Shown piece after piece: positions 26,058 to 34,889 of a DNA stretch of 64,000 bases. The stretch spans positions 558,001 to 622,000 of the forward strand of contig OZ240668.1 in NCBI GenBank assembly GCA_965198655.1, given 5' to 3'. Position 1 is the first letter of the stretch; every line of letters starts with the position of its first letter. The notes beneath the pieces are model-generated. The model saw nothing but the letters and a program-made list of their open reading frames with translations. It was not told the origin of the DNA and made no database searches. A program made the translations under genes and the position numbers. The stretch is from Lichenicola sp965198655 (GTDB lineage: Bacteria > Pseudomonadota > Alphaproteobacteria > Acetobacterales > Acetobacteraceae).

Positions 26058-26672
26058 ATGAGCGAGTTCAGGTTCCCCGATGGAACGATGGGGTGGCTTC
26101 AAGGCCAAAGGGGACATGTCGCAGGCCTCCGGAAATGGAGCGAGACGCACGTCACATCATCAGGCGGCGGTGGGTATCTCCATCAGGGAACCGGACATAT
26201 CAGCGCGCCTACCGTCAGGTCCACGGCCGTGGAGAAGGTTGAGTTCTGGGTAAAACCGAACGTCGGCAACGAAATTCAGTTGGCGGTAAACGTGGCCGTG
26301 AGAGACGGGCACGAGGTCGCGGTGGTGTGGGGCAACAGCGTCAGCGAACAGAGAGGTGACTACTTCTATTTTCGGAATTACTCGACGAATGTTGACTGGT
26401 TGTTGGTCAACAATGGTCATTTTGAGTCACTCTACAACCGGCATGCCCTTGAGCCGTTGAACAGAAAGTTTTGGAAGTCTCTGCTTGTTCCACTTGTCAT
26501 GCTGGTTCTCCTGCTGGCCATAGTCGGTCCGAATGGCACAGCCATCTTCGTAGTTGCCATCGTGGCTTTGTTCATGTTCCTGGCACATGGACGGGAACGT
26601 GCGGGGGCGATCCAGCACTACCGCCAGCGGCTGTTTGATGAGCTTCGGGCTTTCACAGAGCGATTGGCTTGA
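26058..26672 (+). CDS. Membrane-anchored protein of unknown function with beta N-terminal domain
   Basis: ATG 26058 is preceded by GGAGG and AAGG; the open frame extends further left, but that part has no protein-like character. The 204-residue product has a 135-residue soluble part containing ETHVTSSGGGGYLHQGTGHISAPTVRST, a glycine-rich segment found in a bacterial family of unknown function, and beta strands such as VEFWVKPN and GHEVAVVWG. Two adjacent hydrophobic helices follow (VPLVMLVLLLAIVG and AIFVVAIVALFMFLAHG) and then a short basic tail. Its GC content is clearly lower than that of its neighbours, and it sits beside the decayed hicAB, both signs of acquired DNA. I do not know its function. 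Confidence 0.7.
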   Translation: MSEFRFPDGTMGWLQGQRGHVAGLRKWSETHVTSSGGGGYLHQGTGHISAPTVRSTAVEKVEFWVKPNVGNEIQLAVNVAVRDGHEVAVVWGNSVSEQRGDYFYFRNYSTNVDWLLVNNGHFESLYNRHALEPLNRKFWKSLLVPLVMLVLLLAIVGPNGTAIFVVAIVALFMFLAHGRERAGAIQHYRQRLFDELRAFTERLA

Positions 26673-26704
26673 TCAAAGCCAGTATGTCTGGCTGGAAACG
26701 GCGG

Positions 26705-28303
26705 TTAGTTCGCCGCCAGCCGGCACAACCGCAGCGGCGCGTCGACGATGTTGGCGGTGATGGCCTGGCAGCCGGCGCGGCGCAGGCCGAGTGCCGCCAG
26801 CGCGTCGTCGGCGTTGCCGTAGCGGTGGTCCGGACGCTCGATCCCCCATAACAGCGCGGAATGATCGCGCAACTGGGCGGCGATGCCATCCCGGATGCGC
26901 GACGCCATCAAGGTGGGCAGCCAGGGCTGCGTCAGGTTGTTGTTCGTGCCGAAGAAGCGCACCGCGTCCGGCTGACGGGTGGCCAGGAAGGCGAGCGGCG
27001 ACGTGTCGAGGAACAGCACCAGCGAGTCCGGAGGCAGGATCGGCATCGCCACCGACAGCGGCCGGCCGCCCGGCCGCGGCAGCCGGCCCCAATGCGGCGG
27101 CACGGTGTAGAGCACCAGCAGGGCGAGCAGCGCCAGCCCGCCCGCCAGGACCTCCCGGTGCCCGCGCCGGTCGCGAAGAACCATCAGGGCCGGGATCGCC
27201 AGCATCGGGCCGCTGAGCAGCTCCAGCAGCGACAGGTAGCGGAAGATCGAGAACTGCCGCTCCCACAGCGCGGTGCCGACCAGGAACAGCACGCACAGGA
27301 AGCGAACCGGGCCCGGCACCAGCGCCCGTCGCCAGGCGCCCACGACCAGCAGGCCCAGGCAGGCGAGCAGGGCCAGGGCGATGCGTGGATCGCGCATCGG
27401 CTGGTCCGGCTCCGTCACCAGCGGCGCGCGGTCGACCGCCCACAGGAACGGGTAGAACAGCGCCTGCATCCGCGTGCGCGGCAGGAAGCGCACGTCGACG
27501 AAGTGCCCGGCCATCGCCAGGGGCGAGCCGAACAGGTTGTTGTAGAGCGGGAAAAGCGGGTTGCCGGAATAATGGTAGAGCCGCAGCCACCACCAGCCGT
27601 CGCAGCCGACCAGCCCGATCGCGACGCCGAGCGACAACAGCACCGCCGTGCGAAGCCGCGCCTGCGCCGGCACCCCGGTCCAGAACAGCAGGCCGGCCGC
27701 CATGCCGACCGCGGCATAGGACAGGGTCAGCTTCAGGCCGAGGCCCAGGCCCACCAGCAGCCCGGCCAGCCCGATCCGCCAGGGGGCCGCCGCGGCCAGG
27801 CGATGGTCCAGGCGCAGCAGCGTCAGCATCGCGCCCAGGATCAGCGCGCAGGAGGTCATGTCGCTCATCGAGCTGGCGATGACCGGGTGGGTGGCGGCAC
27901 CGGTGCCGCCGATCACCACCGACACGAGCGCCACCAGGCGCGCCTCCACCGTGCTGGCCCGCGTGACCTCCACCGTGAGCAGGAACAGGAGGAACAGCGC
28001 CACCGCCTCGGGCAGCACCAGCAGCGCGTTCAGCGCCCGGATGCTGGCGATCGCCCGGCTCAGCAGGTAGTACGGCAGGTCGCCCAGCGGCGGCAGGTAG
28101 CCCTGCGCCTGCGCCGGGGCGAGGTCACGGCCGAGCCTGCCGTGCAGCAGCGCGAACGGTCCGTACAGGTGGTAGTTGGCAAGGTCGTAGCTCGCATCCC
28201 CGGGCACCCGAACCGCCGCGAACAGCATCCAGCCGAGCAGGAACAGCATCGACAGCCCGAGCTGGCGCGCGGCGAGCCAGCCGGCGAAACGCCCTAGGCG
28301 CAA
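26705..28303 (-). CDS. Polytopic GT-C-like membrane protein
   Basis: The 532-residue protein has about eleven membrane helices. After the first (LSMLFLLGWMLFAAVRV) the periplasmic loop holds PGDASYDLANYHLYGPFALLHGR, with D-x-x-N-Y-H-x-Y resembling the catalytic acidic loop of GT-C glycosyltransferases in lipid-linked sugar pathways. SMSDMTSCALILGA and NPLFPLYNN are further conserved-looking loops. A soluble C-terminal domain of about 100 residues follows. It starts 17 bases before the end of the S10 peptidase gene on the same strand (order peptidase, then this gene), so the two are probably in one transcript. A glycosyl donor cannot be named. Confidence 0.65.
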   Translation of the reverse strand: MRLGRFAGWLAARQLGLSMLFLLGWMLFAAVRVPGDASYDLANYHLYGPFALLHGRLGRDLAPAQAQGYLPPLGDLPYYLLSRAIASIRALNALLVLPEAVALFLLFLLTVEVTRASTVEARLVALVSVVIGGTGAATHPVIASSMSDMTSCALILGAMLTLLRLDHRLAAAAPWRIGLAGLLVGLGLGLKLTLSYAAVGMAAGLLFWTGVPAQARLRTAVLLSLGVAIGLVGCDGWWWLRLYHYSGNPLFPLYNNLFGSPLAMAGHFVDVRFLPRTRMQALFYPFLWAVDRAPLVTEPDQPMRDPRIALALLACLGLLVVGAWRRALVPGPVRFLCVLFLVGTALWERQFSIFRYLSLLELLSGPMLAIPALMVLRDRRGHREVLAGGLALLALLVLYTVPPHWGRLPRPGGRPLSVAMPILPPDSLVLFLDTSPLAFLATRQPDAVRFFGTNNNLTQPWLPTLMASRIRDGIAAQLRDHSALLWGIERPDHRYGNADDALAALGLRRAGCQAITANIVDAPLRLCRLAAN

Positions 28304-28319
28304 CGGGGGATGACGGCCG

Positions 28320-29984
28320 CTAGGGTTTTGGCCCGGCGCCCGCCGAAAGGTTGTCGGTGCGGCGGATGAAGTCGGACGCGTTGTCGTGCAGTTCCCGCAG
28401 CGAATCCTCGTGCGCGTACACCATGTGGCCGGACTGGTACTGCCGGATCTCGACGTTCCCGGCCAGCGAGCGCGGGATCGGCAGGTGGCGCATCTCGTAG
28501 ACGCCCTCGAAATACGGCGTGCCGAGGTCGAAGTAGCCCTGGTTGAGCTGCACCTTGAGCTTCGGGTTGTACTTCATCGCCGCCGCCAGGTCCGGCAGCA
28601 CGTTGGGCACGCCGCGCACCGGATAGTCGGCGCCGGGCGGCTGGTGGGTGAAGCTCCAGTCGCGGATGTTGTTGGCGCTCTGCTTGTACTCCATCCAGCC
28701 CTCGCCGGCGGGGCCGCCATCGCCGTAGTGCAGCACGCGGCGCACGTAGTCGTTGAAGGTGGACAGGTAGGCGGATGACATCGCAGCACCCTGCGGGTCG
28801 TAGTCCGGCCGCTCCGCCAGCGGGTCCATCGCCGGGCCGGAGAAGCGGCTGTCCAGGCGGCCGGTGTCCAGCGCGTCCGAGCCGAGCAGGGTCTGCTCGA
28901 ACTCGCCGCCGTTCACGCGCAGGTCCGCCTTGCGTATGTAGTCGACCGGCAGGCCGGTGTAGTCGTGCAGCCGGGCGGCGATGCGGTCGCGGTCGGCGTC
29001 CGACAAGGCGGTGCCCTGCTGCAGTGCCGCCGTATAGTCGGTCAGCGCGAAATGCTCCACCTCGCCGAGAAAGGCGCGCAGGTCGGGTGGCTGCGTCGGC
29101 AGCTTGTGGTGGTAGAACGCGGTGGCGGCGAAGCTCGGCAGGGCCAGCACGTAGGGCTGATCCACGCTCGGGTTGTGCTGCGGCCCGTCGATCGAGTTGT
29201 CGTAGTCCAGGATCTGCGACAGCAGCATCACCCCGTTCAGGTCGATGCCGCGCTCGTGCTGCAGCATCTCGGCCACGATCGCCGACCGGGTGGTGCCGTA
29301 GCTTTCGCCGAACAGGTACTTGGGAGAGTTGAACCGGCCGTAGCGGCCGAGGAACTGGGCGATGAAGCTGGTGAAGGCGTAGGCGTCCGGGTCGGTGCCG
29401 TAGAAGTCATGCGCGGCGTCCTTGCCCTCGATCCGGCCGAAGCCAGTACCGGGCGCGTCGATGAACACGAGGTCGGTCGCGTCCAGCAGGCTGTCGTCGT
29501 TGTCGACCAGCCGATACGGGGCGGCGGCGGTGTGGGTGTCGTCGGCGGTGACGATGCGCCTGGGCCCGAACGCGCCCATGTGCAGCCAGATCGTGGCCGA
29601 GCCGGGACCGCCGTTGTAGACGAAGGTGATCGGCCGGTTCTCCGGACGCGCGCCCTTCATCAGGTAGGCGACGTAGAACATCGACGCTTCCGCGGTCGGG
29701 TTCTTGTCGTCGTGGGTGCCGTCGGCCGGGTCGGAATCGTCCCAGCCCTTGGGGTGGATGACCAGGGTGCCGGCACTCGCCTGGTAGTCGATCTTGTGGC
29801 CGCGCACCGTGACGGTGCCGTCCGACACGACCTGACGCGGCATGAAGCGGGGCTGATGCGTGGGCGACTTGGTGTCGGCCGGCTCGTCGGCGTGCCCGAC
29901 CGGGATGGCGGCTGACAGCATCAGCGCGGCCAGAGCGGCGCCGCGCAGCAAGGAAGATCGGGACACGAGGACGCTCCGGAACAT
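28320..29984 (-). CDS. S10-family serine carboxypeptidase, secreted
   Basis: The 554-residue protein starts with a signal peptide (LRGAALAALMLSAAIPVGHA). It has the S10 features: PITFVYNGGPGSATIWLHMG for the oxyanion region, the nucleophile in LFGESYGTTRSA (G-E-S-Y-G), an Asp in LNQGYFDLGTP and the catalytic His in QYQSGHMVY. S10 peptidases remove C-terminal residues at acidic pH; bacterial secreted members are common in acid-tolerant soil and acetic acid bacteria. Start ATG 29984. Length is within the normal range for bacterial S10 enzymes. Substrates are probably external peptides. Confidence 0.9.
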   Translation of the reverse strand: MFRSVLVSRSSLLRGAALAALMLSAAIPVGHADEPADTKSPTHQPRFMPRQVVSDGTVTVRGHKIDYQASAGTLVIHPKGWDDSDPADGTHDDKNPTAEASMFYVAYLMKGARPENRPITFVYNGGPGSATIWLHMGAFGPRRIVTADDTHTAAAPYRLVDNDDSLLDATDLVFIDAPGTGFGRIEGKDAAHDFYGTDPDAYAFTSFIAQFLGRYGRFNSPKYLFGESYGTTRSAIVAEMLQHERGIDLNGVMLLSQILDYDNSIDGPQHNPSVDQPYVLALPSFAATAFYHHKLPTQPPDLRAFLGEVEHFALTDYTAALQQGTALSDADRDRIAARLHDYTGLPVDYIRKADLRVNGGEFEQTLLGSDALDTGRLDSRFSGPAMDPLAERPDYDPQGAAMSSAYLSTFNDYVRRVLHYGDGGPAGEGWMEYKQSANNIRDWSFTHQPPGADYPVRGVPNVLPDLAAAMKYNPKLKVQLNQGYFDLGTPYFEGVYEMRHLPIPRSLAGNVEIRQYQSGHMVYAHEDSLRELHDNASDFIRRTDNLSAGAGPKP

Positions 29985-30052
29985 GGATCGGGCCGGGGAT
30001 ACGCTCCCCGGCCCCCAAGTTCTGGACGCGAACCCGATTCGTTACAACGCGC

Positions 30053-31222
30053 TCAAAGGTGGAACACCACCTTCACGCACTTGTCCTCCTTGTCGCGGAA
30101 GGTCCGATACAGCTCCGGCCCCTCGTCCAGGTTGCTCGACCGGTGCGTGATCAGGAAGGTCGGGTCGATGCTGCCGTCCTGGATCAGCCTGGTCAGCGGC
30201 TCCATGTAGCGCTTCACGTGGGTCTGCCCGGTCTTCATGGTCAGGCCCTTCTGCACGATGGCGGCCATGTTCAGCGGCACCGGTCCCGAGTAAACGCCCG
30301 GCACCGAGATGATGCCGCAGGGCCGCACCGCTTGGACCATCTGCTCCAGCGCGTAGGGCCGCTCGGTCGCGGTCAGCTTCTCCTGCACCTTGGACAGCAC
30401 GCCGAGCACGCCGCCATGGCCGGACGCTTCCATGCCGACGCAGTCTACCACCGCGTCGGCGCCCTGCCCGCCGGTGATCTCGCGTATGCGGTCCTGCACG
30501 CTCTCGTCGGTCGGGTTGATGATGTCGGTGGCACCGGCGATGCGGGCCAGCTCGATGCGCTCCGGCACGCTCTCGATGGCGATGATCCGCCCGGCCTTCA
30601 TCAGCACCGCCGACTTGATGGCGAACAGCCCGACGGGACCGGCACCCCAGATCGCCACCGTCTCGCCGCCCTCGAGGCCGCAATGGTCGATCGCCTGCCA
30701 GCCGGTCGGCAGGATGTCGGACAGGAACAGCGCCTGCTCGTCGGACATGCCTTCGGGCACCTTCATCGGCCCCACGTCGGCCATCGGCACCCGGACATAC
30801 TCGGCCTGGCCGCCGGCATAGCCGCCGGTGAGGTGCGAGTAGCCGAACAAACCCGCGGTCGGGTAGCCCTGCACCTTGGCCGCCATCTCGGCGTTGCGGT
30901 TCGAGCGCAGGCAACAGGACCAGTTGCCGAGCCGGCACATGCGGCACTCGCCGCAGTTGATGTTGAACGGCACCACCACCCGGTCGCCCTTCTTGAGCAC
31001 GTGGTCGGGGCTGCCGACCTCGACCACCTCGCCCATGAACTCGTGGCCCAGGATGTCGCCCTTCTCCATGGTCGGCATCTGCCCGTCCATCAGGTGCAGG
31101 TCCGAGCCGCAGATGGCGCAGGCGGTCACCCGCAGGATCACGTCGCGCCGGTCCTCGATCGCCGGATCGGGCACCGTCTCGCAGCGGATGTCGTTCCGTC
31201 CGTTCCAGCATAGGGCGCGCAT
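30053..31222 (-). CDS. Zinc-dependent alcohol dehydrogenase (glutathione-independent FDH-like)
   Basis: The frame is open for more than 3 kb upstream, but the true start is ATG 31222 (MRALCWNGRNDIRCETVPDP), giving 389 residues. It is a medium-chain dehydrogenase: catalytic zinc ligands in CAICGSDLHLMDG and GHEFMGEV, structural zinc cysteines in CGECRMCRLGNWSCC, and a Rossmann fold starting VAIWGAGPVGLFAIKSA. The 389-residue length and the inserted segment GQAEYVRVPMADVGPMKVPE are those of the group related to glutathione-independent formaldehyde dehydrogenase. It would oxidise an aldehyde or alcohol with NAD. It is divergent from the aldo/keto reductase gene 114 bases away. Confidence 0.87.
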   Translation of the reverse strand: MRALCWNGRNDIRCETVPDPAIEDRRDVILRVTACAICGSDLHLMDGQMPTMEKGDILGHEFMGEVVEVGSPDHVLKKGDRVVVPFNINCGECRMCRLGNWSCCLRSNRNAEMAAKVQGYPTAGLFGYSHLTGGYAGGQAEYVRVPMADVGPMKVPEGMSDEQALFLSDILPTGWQAIDHCGLEGGETVAIWGAGPVGLFAIKSAVLMKAGRIIAIESVPERIELARIAGATDIINPTDESVQDRIREITGGQGADAVVDCVGMEASGHGGVLGVLSKVQEKLTATERPYALEQMVQAVRPCGIISVPGVYSGPVPLNMAAIVQKGLTMKTGQTHVKRYMEPLTRLIQDGSIDPTFLITHRSSNLDEGPELYRTFRDKEDKCVKVVFHL

Positions 31223-31336
31223 GGGGGTTCTCCGTTCAGGCCAATGCCGCGCAACGCCGGCGGACGCGGTTCGGTGTCCCGGGAGCCGATCACGCTTCGG
31301 CGCGTTCGAACCGCACATCGCGACGAGGAGTGGAAC

Positions 31337-32374
31337 ATGACCATGGAACACAGGCGGCTCGGGCGCTCCGGCTTCCAGGTGCCGGTGCTGAGCTTCGGCA
31401 CCGGCACCTTCGGCGGCAAGGGCGAGTTCTTCGAGGCCTGGGGCAGCTCGGACGTGGACGAGGCCTCGCGGCTGGTCGACATCTGCCTCGACGCCGGGCT
31501 GACCCTGTTCGACAGCGCCGACATCTACTCCGGCGGGGCCGCGGAGGAGGTGCTGGGCCAGGCGATCAAGGGCCGACGCAACCGGGTGCTGATCTCGACC
31601 AAGGCCACCTTCCGCTCCGGCGACGGCGCCAACGACGTCGGCTCCTCGCGCATCCACCTGGTCGACGCGGTGGAAAAGGCGCTGTCCCGCCTCGGCACCG
31701 ACCACATCGACCTGTTCCAGCTGCACGGCTACGACGCGCTGACGCCGCCGGAGGAAGTGCTGGGCACGCTGGACGACCTCATACGGGCCGGCAAGATCCG
31801 CTACATCGGCTGCTCGAACTTCTCCGGCTGGCACCTGATGAAGTCGCTGGCCGTGGCCGAGCGCTACAACCTGCCGCGCTACGTCGCGCACCAGGCGTAC
31901 TATTCCCTGATCGGCCGCGATTACGAGGACGAGCTGATGCCGCTCGGGCTGGATCAGGGCGTGGGCGCGGTGGTGTGGAGCCCGCTCGGCTGGGGGCGCC
32001 TCACCGGCAAGATCGGCCGGAACAAGCCGATCCCCGCCGGTTCGCGTCTGAACAAGGCGATGGTGACCGAGGCCGGGCCGCAGGTGTCCGACCAGTACCT
32101 GTATCAGGTGGTCGACGCGTTGGAGGCGGTCGCCGCCGAGGTGGAGCGCAGCGTGCCGCAGGTGGCGCTGAACTGGCTGTTGCAGCGGCCGACGGTCGCC
32201 AACGTCATCATCGGCGCGCGCAACGAGGAGCAGCTGCGGCAGAACCTGGGCGCGGTCGGCTGGAACCTCACGCCCGAGCAGGTGGCGGTGCTCGACCGCG
32301 CGAGCGTCCGGCCGAAGCCATATCCCTATTGGCACCAGGCGGGCTTCGCCGAGCGCAACCCGCCGCCGGTTTAA
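31337..32374 (+). CDS. Aldo/keto reductase
   Basis: ATG 31337 lies six bases after GAGGAG. The 345-residue TIM-barrel enzyme has the catalytic tetrad: Asp and Tyr in FDSADIYSGGAAEEVLG, Lys in LISTKAT and His in LFQLHGYD, and the NADPH site near the C-terminus (IIGARNEEQLRQNLGAV). It reduces aldehydes or ketones in the cytoplasm. The TAA stop (32372-32374) lies inside the left end of a dispersed repeat, so the repeat begins exactly at the gene's end. Confidence 0.92.
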   Translation: MTMEHRRLGRSGFQVPVLSFGTGTFGGKGEFFEAWGSSDVDEASRLVDICLDAGLTLFDSADIYSGGAAEEVLGQAIKGRRNRVLISTKATFRSGDGANDVGSSRIHLVDAVEKALSRLGTDHIDLFQLHGYDALTPPEEVLGTLDDLIRAGKIRYIGCSNFSGWHLMKSLAVAERYNLPRYVAHQAYYSLIGRDYEDELMPLGLDQGVGAVVWSPLGWGRLTGKIGRNKPIPAGSRLNKAMVTEAGPQVSDQYLYQVVDALEAVAAEVERSVPQVALNWLLQRPTVANVIIGARNEEQLRQNLGAVGWNLTPEQVAVLDRASVRPKPYPYWHQAGFAERNPPPV

Positions 32375-32491
32375 GGCCAGGGGCTTTGCCCCTGGACCCC
32401 ATGAAGGGCAAAGCCCTTCAAACCCGATTCTTAAACAAAAAGGGGTCTGGGGCCTCCGGCCCCAGCGGGTCAAGGGCAGAGCCTTGGCCTT
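32373..32491 (+). repeat. Dispersed structured repeat, copy A
   Basis: This 119-bp copy begins AAGGCCAGGGGC (its first two bases are the end of the upstream TAA stop) and ends GAGCCTTGGCCTT, giving terminal inverted repeats. Three nested palindromes follow one another: GGGGCTTTGCCCC, AAGGGCAAAGCCCTT and GGGGCCTCCGGCCCC. Between the second and third is the only AT-rich spot, ATTCTTAAACAAAAA. It lies between two same-strand genes and could act as a terminator or RNA-processing site. Confidence 0.88.
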
Positions 32492-32515
32492 GCCGGCCCC
32501 GGAAAGGGGGCCACC

Positions 32516-33532
32516 ATGAAGTGCTACCACCTGCCGCGCGCCACCGAGATCGACGACCTGGCACAGACGGAGCGGGACCGCCCGGATCCCGGCCCCGGCC
32601 AGGTCCTGGTGCGGATGCGCGCCTCCTCGCTGAACTACCGCGACCTCATGGTGGCGACCGGGTGCTACGGCGGCGGACCGCCGGCGCCCGGACTGGTGCC
32701 GCTGTCGGACGGCGCAGGCGAGGTCGAGGCGGTGGGCGAGGGCGTGTCCCGGATCGCGGTCGGCGACCGCGTCGCCGGCACCTTCTTCGCCACCTGGCAG
32801 GACGGGCCGCCGCTGCCGGAGCACCACAAGCATGCTCTTGGTGGCTCGGTGGACGGGGTGCTGGCGGAATACCGGCTGTTCGACCAGGGGGCGGTGGTCC
32901 GGGTGCCGCCGCAGCTCGACTTCGACGAGGCGGCCACGCTGCCCTGTGCGGGGGTCACCGCCTGGAACGCCCTGTTCGCGGGAACGCCATTGCTGGCGGG
33001 ACAAACCGTGCTGACCCTGGGCACCGGCGGCGTGTCGATGTTCGCGGCACAGTTCGCCCGCGCGTCCGGGGCGCGCGTGATCGCCACCTCCTCGTCGGAC
33101 GCGAAGCTCCAGCGGCTGCAGGCGCTGGGGGTCGCGGCGGCGGACTGCATCAACTACCGCACCACCCCGGACTGGGAACGGGCGGTGTGGCGCCTCACGG
33201 AGAAGCAAGGCGTGGACCACGTGGTGGAGGTGGGCGGTGCCGGCACCCTGCCGCGCTCCATCAACGCCACCAGGAGCGGCGGCACGGTGAGCCTGATCGG
33301 CGTGCTCACCAGCGGGCAGATCGACCCGACCGCGCTGCTGTTCCGCTCCGCGACCCTGCGCGGCGTGTATGTCGGCTCGCGGGCGATGTTCGAGGCGATG
33401 AACCGGCTGATCGAGGTCAACGGGATCCGGCCGGTGATCGACCGGGTGTTCCCGTTCGCCGAGGCGCGGGAGGCGTACCGGGCGCTGCAAGGGGCGGATC
33501 ACGTGGGCAAGATCGTGATCCGGATCGACTAG
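32516..33532 (+). CDS. NAD(P)-dependent alcohol dehydrogenase/quinone reductase (MDR)
   Basis: The 338-residue protein begins MKCYHLPRATEIDDL and has the medium-chain reductase signature SSLNYRDLMVATG, the VGDRVAGTF segment and a Rossmann motif LTLGTGGVSMFAAQFARASG. The zinc ligands of true alcohol dehydrogenases are not conserved (Asn-Tyr-Arg-Asp replaces the first Cys), so it belongs with the zinc-free quinone-reductase-like group. It would transfer hydride from NAD(P)H to a quinone or an enone. AAAGGGGGCC precedes the ATG. Substrate unknown. Confidence 0.87.
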   Translation: MKCYHLPRATEIDDLAQTERDRPDPGPGQVLVRMRASSLNYRDLMVATGCYGGGPPAPGLVPLSDGAGEVEAVGEGVSRIAVGDRVAGTFFATWQDGPPLPEHHKHALGGSVDGVLAEYRLFDQGAVVRVPPQLDFDEAATLPCAGVTAWNALFAGTPLLAGQTVLTLGTGGVSMFAAQFARASGARVIATSSSDAKLQRLQALGVAAADCINYRTTPDWERAVWRLTEKQGVDHVVEVGGAGTLPRSINATRSGGTVSLIGVLTSGQIDPTALLFRSATLRGVYVGSRAMFEAMNRLIEVNGIRPVIDRVFPFAEAREAYRALQGADHVGKIVIRID

Positions 33533-33660
33533 CTGCCGCATCGACGCCGCGACGGTGCCCCCGTCACGCGGGCCCGCCGCACGGACCGCCGGTCGCGCGC
33601 CCCTGGAAGGATCGATACGGTGGGCCTACGGTCCGCGCGGGAAGCGGGAGCGCCAAGTCG

Positions 33661-34872
33661 ATGTCACGTTCGTTGGAGCAGGTCGAGCCGGACCGTGCGC
33701 TGGTCCACGCCTTCGACGCGGTGCGGGCCCATACCGAGACGCTGAGCGCTGCGTTGCAGCCCGAGGACCAGGCGATCCAGTCCATGCCGGACGCCAGCCC
33801 GGCGAAGTGGCACCGGGCGCACACCACCTGGTTCTTCGAGCAGTTCGCGCTGCTGCCGCGCGACCCGCACTACCGCGCCTACGACGACGGCTTCTCCTTC
33901 CTGTTCAACTCCTATTACGAAGCGCTCGGCGCGCGCTATCCGCGGGCGACCCGCGGGCTGGTGACCCGGCCCGGTGCCGTGCAGGTCGGCGCCTACCGCG
34001 CCCATGTGGACGACGCGATGCGGACGCTGCTGCGGGCGGACCGCTCGGCCGAGCTCGATGGCCTGGTGACGCTCGGCCTGCATCACGAGCAGCAGCACCA
34101 GGAGCTGCTGGTGACCGACATGCTGCACGCCTTTGCGCAGAACCCGCTGACCTGGCGCGACGCCGGGATCGCGGTGCTGCCGGGCTGGACGCCGCCGCCG
34201 GGGGCGGCCGGGCCGACGCGGTTCCTGCAACGGCCGGACGGCGTGGTCACGATCGGTCATGACGGCGAAGGCTTCGGCTTCGACAACGAGTTCCCGCGCC
34301 ACCGGGCGCTGCTGCAGCCGCACGCGCTGGCGAGCCGCCTGGTCCGCAACGTGGAGTGGCGCGCCTTCATGGAGGAAGGCGGCTACCGCACCGCTTCGCT
34401 GTGGATGTCGGACGGCTGGTCGCTCGCCTGCCGGGAAGGCTGGGACGCGCCGATGCACTGGCGCCCGGACGGCGGGGGCGGCTGGCTGACGGTGACGCCG
34501 GCCGGGCTGCAGCCGGTCGATCCGGAGCAGCCGGTGCGACACGTGAGCTGGTACGAGGCCGACGCCTACGCCCGCTGGGCCGAGGCCCGGCTGCCGACGG
34601 AGTTCGAGCTGGAGGCGGCCGCTTCCGAGCTGCCGGAGTTCCTGGGCCACGCCTGGCAGTGGACCAACAGCGCCTACCTGCCTTATCCGGGATTCCGGGC
34701 ACAGCCGGGCGCGATCGGCGAGTACAACGGCAAGTTCATGATCAACCAGATGGTGCTGCGCGGCAGCTCCTACGCCACGCCGCCCGGCCACGCGCGGAGG
34801 AGCTACCGCAACTTCTTCGGGCCGGACAAGCGCTGGCAGGCGACCGGGCTGCGTCTCGCCCGGGACCTGTAG
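33661..34872 (+). CDS. egtB: Ergothioneine biosynthesis sulfoxide synthase EgtB
   Basis: The 403-residue protein, starting at ATG 33661, is a non-haem iron sulfoxide synthase. The DinB-like domain supplies the three iron ligands: His51 in KWHRAHTTWFFE and His142/His146 in the H-E-Q-Q-H motif. The C-terminal formylglycine-generating-type domain ends with the family hallmark SSYATPPGHARRSYRNFF and RWQATGLRLA. The enzyme joins trimethylhistidine (hercynine) and a thiol donor with oxygen. egtD follows after 17 bases, so the pair can make hercynine and its sulfoxide; a C-S lyase to finish ergothioneine is not in the window. Confidence 0.95.
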   Translation: MSRSLEQVEPDRALVHAFDAVRAHTETLSAALQPEDQAIQSMPDASPAKWHRAHTTWFFEQFALLPRDPHYRAYDDGFSFLFNSYYEALGARYPRATRGLVTRPGAVQVGAYRAHVDDAMRTLLRADRSAELDGLVTLGLHHEQQHQELLVTDMLHAFAQNPLTWRDAGIAVLPGWTPPPGAAGPTRFLQRPDGVVTIGHDGEGFGFDNEFPRHRALLQPHALASRLVRNVEWRAFMEEGGYRTASLWMSDGWSLACREGWDAPMHWRPDGGGGWLTVTPAGLQPVDPEQPVRHVSWYEADAYARWAEARLPTEFELEAAASELPEFLGHAWQWTNSAYLPYPGFRAQPGAIGEYNGKFMINQMVLRGSSYATPPGHARRSYRNFFGPDKRWQATGLRLARDL

Positions 34873-34889
34873 GCGCGGAGGGCCCGGCG

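Noticed and set aside
31223..33541. Upstream extension of the zinc dehydrogenase frame into a 1,162-codon open frame
   Set aside because: The extension lies opposite the aldo/keto reductase and MDR genes and has no domain content. The natural start of the dehydrogenase is ATG 31222.
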